In this document: positions 35,900 through 45,179 of the stretch, piece by piece | Position numbering within the stretch: the first letter of the stretch is position 1 | Layout of the letters: every line of letters starts with the position of its first letter | From: Aplectana chamaeleonis | Taxonomy: Eukaryota > Nematoda > Chromadorea > Rhabditida > Cosmocercidae | Assembly: GCA_029168955.1 (NCBI GenBank) | Contig: JAPDOI010000213.1 | Span: 682,001 to 746,000, forward strand | DNA length: 64,000 nucleotides | Direction: 5' to 3' | Made by a program: the position numbers and the translations under genes | The notes under the pieces: generated by a model | Seen by the model: the letters and a program-made list of their open reading frames with translations, nothing else | The model's database searches: none | What the model was told of the DNA's origin: nothing

Positions 35900-36792
35900 A
35901 TCTGAGTCTTAATTTGTTCACATCAAGGGGTCGGAAGTGGAGCACCGGGCGGCTCTGAGACACCAAAAAGGCTTGTTTGCAGCTGTTATTTGGCCACTCC
36001 TGGTTCGTTTTCTACCGTTTTTTCGACACTAGGAGCCTAGAATCCTTCTCGCCTATCATTTCACAGTGGAAAGTCACCGATGATGCACATCGTGAAGGCT
36101 GCCTTTAAATTGGCTTTAAGCCTAACAAGTCGATGAAGCGCGTGTCAACAAAATCGAAAACGAGCTTATCCATTTTTTGAAAGAAATTAACTTGGGAAAG
36201 GTGTGGATATATTATATCAGAGATTGTGGAAGCATCAGTTCGATTGAGACTAGTCTGAAATTTTATTAAACACAAGTTTTTGGTGGTATACTGGAAATCA
36301 AGAAATGTGAAGAGTCAATCATTGGAAATTCAAAAAATCGCGCCGAATAATAAAAGTACACCCTCTATTAGAAGTACACCTCTAATAGAAGTACACCAAA
36401 AAGAGAGGGCTGAGAATTAGAAGTACAGCCTCTATTTGAAGTACACCTCTAATAGAAGTACATATTAAATAGGGGTCTGAGTATTAGAAGTACATGAACT
36501 TCTAAAAGAGAAAATACGGTAATTTTGCTACGGCCGATTTAAAAAATTTTCGGGGTCAGTTTCTTGACAGCTGATCCAGTTTCCTGAGAAGTCGGACCCA
36601 GGGGATTCCGAGGGTACTGCGTCGATTGGGGTTCATCGCTTGTCCGCTATAATCAAATGAAGTTCGGAACCACGAAAAAATCGAATATGTCCTACCATTT
36701 TACAACGCACGCCCCAAGAGATACTAACAATGTAATTCGTTTTCAAAGCCGCGTTGAAGGCTCTGGACGCCCGGATATGACTGTATTAATAA

Positions 36793-37344
36793 AGGCAGTG
36801 GTCGCGATCAAATATGCTTGTCCTCTTTCTCTCTCTAAACCCTTTTCTGGTTCTCGAGTAGTAGGACATATAAGATAAAATTGCGAAAAAAAAAACACTG
36901 TTTTGGGTCAAATTCGAAGCCTGAACTTTCATGTCTTTTGATGGTGAACGAGCCCACTCCACATCATCGGCATCGATGACCTCTTATATCAAGAACATCA
37001 GCTGGCTTGAAATTGAATCTCAATCAATGAACCTTCTATTTTATGTACACATCTAGTCAAAAACATTGACTGGAGTGCTTACTTTCATTGCTCAACTGTT
37101 TTTGTTACGTAAATTTGCATTTATTTCTTCCTCTGAATGTCGATGATTTTTGACTGCTCGGCATGAGACTGCGATCTTTTTGGTTGCCGCTGTGCACGTG
37201 GGCACGAACTGGCTTCTTTGGGCCCTAGGAACTCTAATTCTAGCCCGTTTTTCACCGCGCTACCTTTATAATTTTTCAGCTGTTTTTCATCTAAGCTGAT
37301 TTTTGTAGTTTTTTCGATAACGTTTTTCATCGTGACCACTGCCT
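36793..37344. mobile_element. TTAA-type element, complete
   Basis: AGGCAGTGGTCGCGATCAAA at the left, CATCGTGACCACTGCCT at the right. Flanks are ATAA and TAAA, a decayed TTAA duplication. The minus-strand frame at 37121-37339 has no recognised domain. Confidence 0.75.
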
Positions 37345-37514
37345 TAAAGGGATTTGCAGATGACGATGTACTCGACGGAGTCTGCCGTCCCGATCCAATT
37401 GAGTTCTACACTAAACAAAATCACTTTAAATTCGGCCCTTAGTATTCATAAACCTTTAACAGTAACCACCTGTGCTTATACGATTTTCGGTCACAAACTC
37501 GAAAGAGATGACGT

Positions 37515-38525
37515 GATGCAAGATGCTAAAGATCTCCGCACCCAGGTCATCAGTATCCGTCCTCACAACGGACCCATCCGAACACAGCACTCCTCCGGAC
37601 GTAGAGTGGGATCGAGACCGTTTGACTGCAGCTCGCTTTTCAAAACTGCTCGGTCTTGTGCTCGATCCGTCGCTCAAGTTTCACAAGGATACCAAGCAGA
37701 AGCAGGCAATTCTAGAAGCCAAGTTCAACGTTCTCAGGACCCTGGGCGGTACTTCATGGGGTAGCAGCAAAGGAACTATACTCAAAACTTGTAAAGCAAT
37801 TCCTCAGCCCACCTTGAAATATGCCTCACCGGTTTCGCAGCATCTAGTTCCAGAATCCTCTTGGACTAAGATGCAACACGCCGCATTGCTAGCGGATGTG
37901 CAAGGAGTACCCCAGTCGAGTACCTGCATGCTGAGGTCCGTTTATTACCAGTTAAGGAGCACTGTCAGCTGCAGGCCCAGCAATTTCACATCATTATTAT
38001 AAAACAACCAGATCACCCGCCTTGGAGAGTGCTTCACCCCGTCAGAGAGAGAGAGAGAGAGAAACGAAAGGAAGCCTGTCGCCGATTCTCCAAGCAAAGT
38101 CAACTTGCAAAGATGGCAGGACTCACAGCAAGAACGACGGCGTCTTTCCCCAAGGAGCACACCAGGTTTGTACGGTGTCATCTTGAAAAGGCGGCGGTGA
38201 ATCCTATACTAAGAGAAGTACAGAACCCAGTCTGCACATCCGAGACTCAACTCGGAAGAAGGGCTAGATGTACATACACTCAAATCACTTCGCTGCGGTC
38301 ACTCTTCAATGCTCATGTCCTACGTCAACAAGATTGACAGCAGCAAATCTGATGTTTGTCCGGACTATGGTTCCATGGGCCATAACACTGCACATCTATT
38401 TAACTGCCCGGGGACACCAACCACACTCACCACAATGGACCTATGGACGAATCCAGAACTGGTCACCCAGTTCCTTCACCTATGACAGAACACTCTATCT
38501 GGCTGAAAAGAAGAAGAAGAAGACT
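37515..38525 (+). pseudogene. LINE family L, copy 3: 5'-truncated
   Basis: Frames give [53 protein letters not shown] and a C-terminal block to about 38480, with a GAAGAAG tail. It carries many frameshifts and a (GA)n expansion at 38040-38061. Confidence 0.85.
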
Positions 38526-38822
38526 GGAACGCTGGACTAACGACGGCGCAGCTTGTTTTCTGTTTATGTGGAATCCCGAAATGCCGTTCACCGCCAATAA
38601 TTCCAAGAAGAAAAATTAGTGCGAGAGCTATTGCTTGAAGATGTTCTCATAGAGATTGTGAACATCATATAAAAATCAGCTGAATACCGCTGGTTTAAGA
38701 GAAAATGCGGCTACCGCGATCATCGTCGACCTAGGAAACAGTATTACGTAGTATCGTCCCCCTTCATAGGACACCAACTCGGACAATCGGAAAGCGTGGG
38801 GTGGGTGTAACGAGGGCGCGAG

Positions 38823-39036
38823 GCTTTGTAAAGTGTGTCCGAGTGAGACTGGCCAGCGCCTGGCGTGCATGTATCGCGACCGTTGCATGCGCAGCTCTCG
38901 AATGAGCATGAGAAACGACGGCGAGCGTTCCCTCTCAATTACTGACTAACCGCTTTAACACTCATTCGAAAGTGGCACATACGACGGACGCACTCGGCCG
39001 CATGCTTCGCCAGTCTCATTCGGACACACTTTACTT
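38823..39036. mobile_element. Foldback element
   Basis: AAAGTGTGTCCGAGTGAGAC at the left is inverted at the right (TCTCATTCGGACACACTTTA). No coding capacity. Confidence 0.55.
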
Positions 39037-39492
39037 TCCCAAAGTGGCCTGGCGCCTTTGATGCCTCCGCTTCTAACGACTTCTTGTTCAACGGCGCGGG
39101 GCCGGGGAACTAGATTGGGCGCAGGGCCAATACCGGAGTTTTAGTGCGTATGTAAAATTTCACCCACTGTCCGCATCGAGGAAATATTTTTGGAACAGTA
39201 TCATTGTAGCCTGGAGTGAAGTAAATATAAACGTTTTCTTTTAGCACAGTGAACGAATTTTCACCAAGATACCGATTTCTCTTGTTTATTACAATCCACA
39301 AGGTCTATTTCCACAAGTTGTACCCTTCTTCAGTATCGTCTGATTTATTATTGCATTTTATTTTTGCAGCAGCGTACGTCCGACAAACTAAGCGGTGCAG
39401 CATAAACAAAGTCATAGGCCTCTCTACCGGGTTAAACAGGTCTTCCTCCGAGAAACTTTGGGACTATTGCCCAGATTTCCTCGTTAACCTAA

Positions 39493-39506
39493 TTTATTGT
39501 TTTATT
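39493..39506 (-). terminator. Poly(A) signals for the secreted-peptide gene
   Basis: Two AATAAA hexamers on the minus strand, 39501-39506 and 39493-39498, about 170-180 bases after the stop codon at 39676. Confidence 0.5.
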
Positions 39507-39675
39507 GTTAGAGAAATTTACACTATTTATGGCCATTATTCATCGTTGTACATTTTTCTTTGAACACATTATGACGAAATCGAAGATAGAATGGCCGTAG
39601 ACATCATGACAGCGTAGATTCGCAGGAGCATAATGTACATGATGGCAGAGACATAAGGTAAGCTGCCGTGCCTGC

Positions 39676-42600
39676 TCATCGGCAGCAGATATAATTAAGC
39701 TACCCAGCTTTGTGAAATGAGTTCAGGATTCAATGAATGGACGGAAAGTCATCTGCAACTCTGAGACTATCGATGTGACCAACCTTTTGAAAATCTGTCA
39801 CACTTTCAACACATTCATAGTTTGCTGGACACGAATCCTCGTCGTTCGGATTGCACACTATCAACAAAACGTGCGGTTTTTCGAGCGGACACGCTGGAAA
39901 ACAGGTTGTACCTTCTTCTTGAGTAACAACTACCAACGCCTTCTAGGAATCCCCCAAACAGCGCACTAACAAGGCAGGCTTTTCACCTTCCGGTGGCGAT
40001 TTAGAAAATCATGTTGTCGTTGCTGTAGGTCTGTGAGAGTATATAAATGATTCGTGCTTGAAATCGGCCGAGTGGCTGCGGTTATTCCAAAAACCGCATT
40101 TTTGTTGCTTCAAAAAAGGTAAGGCTTCCTACCTACCCATCAGGGAATTTTTAGGGCGTTCAGCAAAAACTTTTCGAATTCGGCTCAAAACTTACAACTG
40201 AGGGTTTTTAAGGGCGCTAAACCATAATCTGGGGCCTATTTCATGTCAGACTTAGGGATACTATAGGTTACAGTAGGCATAATGCCTTTTGAATGGCGAT
40301 ACCTACAGTTCACCTCCGCACTGCCGTTCAGTCCGCAAAGTGCACGCTGATTTCGAAAGCGTGCTGCGACGCGGTTGAGAGTATCCTCAAACAGGGATGT
40401 GGGATTACCCGGGCGGTGTGATCACCCGGGCACCAAAGGCAAAAACCGCACGGGTGATCCCAAATCCCTGTCTGAGGATACTCTCAACCGCGCCGCAGCA
40501 CGCTTTCGAAATCAGCGTGCACTTTGCGGACTGAACGGCAGTGCGGAGGTGGACTGTACCTTAAAATTTTAAAGAACGAAAAATTGATCTCAACTTCGTG
40601 TTCAGCGTCTCAACTAACACCCACAGTGAAATTTTGGGTAAAATCTGAGACTTTGACCGAGCTACCGTAAACCCACCGTAACCTACCGTAATTTATCGAA
40701 AAACGATAAACGGATTTCAGATTCGTGTAAGGCAGCCCAAACAGCCCCTATGTGAAAGTTTTGAGGCGATTTGATCATAGAATTCTCGAAATCGTCCAGA
40801 GTCGCGTTTGGGCAGAAAAATTTCCCCCATTTTGAAGCTTCAGACCAAATCAGACGGAATATTTCAAATAATCGAAAAAGGGCCTCAGATACGTAATCAG
40901 CACCCAAATCAACTCTAAATACAAGTTTTCAGCCCAATCCGAAACAATTTTTTGAACGCCCTAAAAATTGTCTTTCGTGTACCCCTTTTCTATTGGCAAA
41001 GCTATGAAAATGCCCACTTTTGGAAATCTACTGTAAATCTTTGAGACATTTAGCGGATTCTGAGTATGGAATATTGGAGCACTGTGCTCTCCCCTAGAAC
41101 ATATTAAAGTGGCCTCTCGAAACTCCATCTTATGTGTGCAACCCTCGCTTGTAAGTGCTGAATTCGCTCTCGTTTTCAAACAGAAACACTTTGAAAGTCA
41201 CGTTGTTATCCCAACCACGTTTACGAGCTTGTATGCTGCCTGTAAGCAGTAACACTTATTCGCGTAGGGAAAAGTGAGCCGTGAGGCAGTTAGTTCCTCC
41301 ACTCAGAATTTGTTCTGTATCAGTGCCCCTTAAAGTCACAACCGTAGAGCCGCCGTATTTTCCACTCCCTGGGAAAGGACCAACAACTGGTGTGTCTTTT
41401 ACAATTGTTAAGAATTTGATTGAGTTGTAATAGATATTGAGGGATACTTCTAGGTTTGAGAAAGTCGGTAAGGCGACGAAAGCTCACCAATAAATTGGTA
41501 AGAAGAAGTATCACACAAAACAGAAGAAGAAAGTAAAAATAAGTGAAAGAACCTGGAAAAACGCTCAAAAACAAAGTATAACGGCTAACTACCGGTGTCA
41601 GCCGGCCCCCTAATTAACGAGATTTCCATTATTGCTTGTTCATCCGCCTTTTTTTTGCTCCTAAAGTAATCAGTAGTCTCCAGGAATGCTCAGAATATAC
41701 TTTCCAAGCAAGATAAAGTTGACGAAACAGGCTTTTCTTCAAATCTCGATAACTGGGGGGCGGGAGGACATCAAACCATAACTTGTTTCTGATCGTTTTT
41801 TCTCCAATTTCTCTCGTATTTTCATTTTTGTGACGGCCCGATCTACCATTCCATGGGGATAGCACAACAACCGATTTTATCGAGAGCTCTGACTTTAACA
41901 TTAAATTGAATATCTAAAGAAATTGACTACCCGAAAAGCGAAGAACTTCATATGCAAGACTGAATCGATTATTTTAATAATTCGGTTTATTAGGTATTCG
42001 AATGATTTTCCGTTTCTGTTCCGAACCTAGTCTTCACTACATTGATATGTATAGTTAGGTTCTTGGCTTGTTTCCTCAAGAACAAATATTTATATTCAAA
42101 CCGCGGCGGGCGCGGCGGTTCAAATCTCACCAGCGGCTGGCTGGTAATTACCAGTGCGGTTTGAATATAAATGTTTGATCTTGAGGAAACAAGCCACAGA
42201 CCCAACCATACATATACTGTGCTTCTCTGGGCCAGATTCCGGTCCGCAATTGCGTCTCGGCACGCTTTACTGCCGCACGAGCTCGAGTCAGTCGGGTTTC
42301 TAGCGCCAAAGCCGACTCGATATGACTTTTTTATACAGTTTTCTCCAATCTTGTTCAGTTTCGAGTATCTAGAACTCACCTAGAGTCAACAGATCGGCAG
42401 CTGCGGCGCTGGAAACTCTTCCAACTCAAAAGCGCTCGGCCGCGAAGCGTGTCGAGACGCAATTGCGGACCGGAATTTAGCCCGGAGAAGCTCAGTATGT
42501 AATCTATGTTTGAAACTAGGCTTGAGCATTCGACGTTAGGGTCAAATGAACGAATAATTCAGATAAGATCTTTTGAAAAACCTCAGATCAATGTATTTTC

Positions 42601-43221
42601 TAAATATTGTCTTCTTGAAATTGATAAATAACTGAATTAACTTCGAAAAGGCGCTTTCAAAATTCTCATTGGAATGATTTTTCTGAACAACGCATTTCCA
42701 AATAATTTGAACGATTGAATGAATTAGAATTAGGATGCTCAAGTTTTTGAAGTGTATAAATTTGTACACACCCACCCTATTCGATTTGATACTGAAAAAT
42801 AAACTCAAATACTCCGATAAATAATCCCGTATAGTTACCGGAAATAAATCCGAACATTTTTCAAACAGATGAGAAATTGAATGTGACGACCCAATGTTGA
42901 TGGAACGTTCGGAACATAAAATATTCTAGTTCTCCGAATAAACCGAATCTTCGAAAAAACGATTATTTCGCATTTCCTCAAGAATCGAAAAAAAAGTCGA
43001 CTGTGATGAAAGTGCAATCGTAGGACAGTATCTGAAAAAATCGCGTTCTCCTAAATTTCTTCCTGTATGAGCGCACTGAAAAATGGCTTGAGTGTATTCA
43101 TTGAATTATGTTCGAGTTCCCTAAACTATTTTCAAATTTTTCTCTCTGAATGAAGAGACGTGCGAAATTACATACCAGCTGTAGCAGCTGCGAACAGGAG
43201 AACAACTGAGGCGAAATTCAT
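39676..43221 (-). CDS. Small secreted peptide with six cysteines (lustrin-type module)
   Basis: Three exons: 43176-43221, 39784-39893, 39676-39699. Exon 1 encodes a signal peptide (MNFASVVLLFAAATA) and ends in phase 1 at donor GTATGTAA. Exon 2 opens in the matching phase after TTTTCCAG, encodes CPLEKPHVLLIV and CNPNDEDSCPANYECV, and ends in phase 0. Exon 3 adds LNYICCR and stop. Total 59 residues, mature part about 44. Cysteine spacing is C-X11-C-X7-C-X5-C-X13-CC, with CPxxYxC and a terminal CC as in nematode lustrin-type cysteine-rich modules, here as a single-module protein. Function unknown; export is inferred from the signal peptide. Intron 1 is 3.3 kb and full of repeats; intron 2 is 84 bp. 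Too short to appear as one open frame. Confidence 0.75.
39985..41035. repeat. Long dispersed repeat, copy 1 (interrupted)
   Basis: Aligns over about 1 kb with 58495-59250 in the same orientation: TGTTGTCGTTGCTGTAG, TAGGCATAATGCCTTTT, CACCCACAGTGAAA and GACCAAATCAGA occur in both. This copy is interrupted by element 40306-40556. It lies inside intron 1 of the secreted-peptide gene. Confidence 0.85.
40306..40556. mobile_element. TA-flanked inverted-repeat element, filled site
   Basis: Ends CAGTTCACCTCCGCACTGCC and GGCAGTGCGGAGGTGGACTG, arms about 100 bp. TA lies on both sides (40304-40305, 40557-40558). The empty site is visible in the sister repeat at 58.79 kb, which has a single TA at this point. 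Part of the end (CGTTCAGTCCGCAAAGT) is shared with the element at 49915-50068. Confidence 0.9.
42050..42210. mobile_element. Small inverted-repeat element, family A, copy 3
   Basis: TATAGTTAGGTTCTTGGCTT at the left and CAAGCCACAGACCCAACCAT at the right. Arms extend through TTTATATTCAAACCG. Same family as 1454-1674 and 12637-12767. Confidence 0.8.
42216..42497. mobile_element. Small inverted-repeat element, family B, copy 2
   Basis: CTGTGCTTCTCTGGGCCAGA at the left, CCCGGAGAAGCTCAGTA at the right, with CGGTCCGCAATTGCGTCTCG inside, as in 5848-6101. It starts six bases after the family A element. Confidence 0.8.
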
Positions 43222-43524
43222 GGTTTCCCTGGGTGTGGCGACTTTGTAAGGAGTGCTCTGGCTCCCGAATACTTCTGCGAGTATTATGGCTCGCTCGAGG
43301 CTTTATTGACACTTTGAGCACACGGTGGTGCAACAATAGGTAGATAGCTGTACAATATTGGCGTGACCTCTTACTGTATCGGTGGGGACACGCCCGGTAT
43401 CTATCAAGTGTCTACAATGCGTATAGGCGGCAAGATAAAAGTGATAATTGCCAGTGTTATTATGGAACAGCGATAGTGACCTGAGGTTCTGGTGGATTAC
43501 CAGAACACTCCGCGGCTATAAAAG
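43222..43524. promoter_or_regulatory. Upstream region of the secreted-peptide gene
   Basis: AGATAAAAGTGATAA near 43430-43446 is a paired GATA site about 215 bases before the ATG; such sites drive intestinal genes in worms, so gut expression is a reasonable guess only. Further out lie a perfect inverted repeat GTTCTGGT-GGATT-ACCAGAAC (43486-43506) and a plus-strand TATAAAAG (43517-43524). No plus-strand gene was found after that TATA-like box. Confidence 0.35.
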
Positions 43525-45179
43525 AGGAATGATGTATACAAATAGTGAATTGTAACAGTGATGAAGATTTTTTTTGTGAGGAAGATTTTTTAAATACCTT
43601 GATTCGACTACCGTAAGCTGGCAAATTGGCAGAGCTAACTCGGAAGCAACGTAGGTAGACGATAGATACATATGCCTATTTGTGTGTTTCGGGAGACTGC
43701 AAACAACGCATCGAACTCGAAGTCATGGAAATGGTTTCGCGCTTCAGATTTTTAGGGGAGGGGCTTTGCTTTTTTGCTTTATGTACCAAAAAAATTCTTT
43801 GAAAATAAGAGGGGAATGAATGAACATGCTGGGATGTTAGAACCTTTTGCGATAGCGAGTATTCGAAAATTCGGTGCCCGTTCCTATGGTAAAACGAACG
43901 CAGGACAACTGTTAAAGTAGGACGTGGGCGGGGTGGCTCAATGGCTCGACTGGCCCACGAGATTTTCAACCATTTCCCTACCGTTTTTCGTCGCACTTCT
44001 GTTCTTACTTTTTTAGAGAGACCTGAATCTTACGTTTTTGTCAAAAACGGGCGACTTTCCATCGCGAACACTGCCCCAGCAGTGCTACTTTGACTTCTAT
44101 GGGCGCTAAGTGAATTCCGGAACACCAGAGGAGCCGGCTGCTCAGAAGGCTTCCGATCATCGTCGATTGGTGGTTTCTAACACGAGGCCGACGATGAGCG
44201 GTTGTTTTTTCGATTTCTGATACATAAGGCACGATCTGGAGTGGCAGCCGACTGGAGAAAAACATTGTCTGTTGCCGCCTCCAACCTGATGCAAACCCTA
44301 CTGACCCACCCAAAGGTGCTCCAGCGCTGCACACTTTGAAGAACAAAGACTACGGATTCGTTTCAAACGGCCTTCGCTTACTCAGGTCATGCTCGATCAT
44401 TTTCGGTAAAGATTCAGTGCTCAGACTGATTCCCCCTACCAGAAAGGTCTCTCTTCTGATCGTAAGAATTCAACAGAACACTGAATCATTTAAAGAGCGC
44501 CAGCATGACCTGAGTAAATAGTACCCGTTTGAAAAGGATCATTCGCCGCTGTTACTCCAGATCGTGCTCTTCCTATCAGAAGTCGAAAGAAACTGCAGGA
44601 CCTGCACTGGTTGTCGACATCATATCAAAAACCAATCGAAGGGTACCGCGAGCTTTCTGAGCAAACCGGTTCCTCTGTTTCGAAATCCACCGCGCTCCCT
44701 CAGAATAGCACTGGCGCCTGTCGGCTTCTCTCGAAGAACGGCAGAGTTGTTCACTTATCCTTCGGTTGGCCAATCCCACTCGATTCACCGCATGTAACTG
44801 AACTCGCTGGATCTAAACGAGGCGATAACCGCGAGGCATATGAGCTATGCGCTCTGAGCACCTATCCGTACTAGATGAAAACTTGAGTGTGAAAACCACT
44901 GAGAAAAAATTTGCATCTTTCTACTATTTCCGGAAGTGCGTCCATACTTTTGAATTGTGTAGTTTTGAATGGGGGTGTGTATACAAGTCTGTTGGTACCT
45001 GCTCGTTGGTGCCCCCTGTTTCTACTGAACCCAGCAGACGTTTGAGTGTACACAGGAACGTTCGAGCGATATAGCGTGCACAACTATATCGCGAAAGTAT
45101 CCCGCACATTGCATAAAGGTGTCGCCGTCCGGCACACACTAAGGCCTCTGGTCCATAACACCTTAGGATCCGTACCTAG
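43525..45179. other. Intergenic stretch with one small foldback
   Basis: CGCGAACACTGCC at about 44063-44075 resembles a TTAA-element right end without TTAA. A foldback lies at 44356-44533. No gene recognised. Confidence 0.4.
44356..44533. mobile_element. Small foldback element
   Basis: GTTTCAAACGG and TTACTCAGGTCATGCT at the left are inverted as AGCATGACCTGAGTAA and CCCGTTTGAAA at the right. Confidence 0.6.

Larger units (their letters stand above)
31896..36104. mobile_element. TTAA-type element split by a 3.8-kb repeat block
   Basis: Left end AGGCAGTGTTCACGAT after TTAG, right end CATCGTGAAGGCTGCCT before TTAA (36105-36108). Left part about 31896-32132 and right part about 35908-36104 align to the sister copy at 21339-25234, e.g. 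GGAATTGACTGCTATGAAGG and CTTCTCGCCTATCATTTCAC. The block between is foreign. Confidence 0.8.
31142..36519 (+). mobile_element. Pogo-like (TA-flanked) transposon relic with GAAGTACACC end repeats
   Basis: The ends CCGTATTTACTC and GAGAAAATACGG are inverted and flanked by TA (31140-31141, 36520-36521). Both ends carry clustered GAAGTACACC units (31160-31345 and 36355-36500). Near the left end, broken frames give MTRKIAELNFDIGVIGGECT, then LDVNFSGAWKTKIPQRYEDW, then ELVSEEAVVRSFKNRSFQSL. This is the motif order of pogo/Tigger (DDE_1) transposases: AVIPGGxT, LDVSINKPFK, VxRSFKxCGIS. The rest is lost or displaced by the nested element 31896-36104. Confidence 0.65.

Noticed and set aside
40065..40105. 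GGCCGAGTGGCTGCGG resembling a tRNA-Ser/Leu 5' half
   Set aside because: Part of a long dispersed repeat; the sister copy at 58.57 kb lacks the match and no B-box follows.
42095..42135. GGTTCAAATC resembling a tRNA T-loop
   Set aside because: No A-box at the right distance and no cloverleaf; the text is the centre of a family A element and is not conserved in the other copies.
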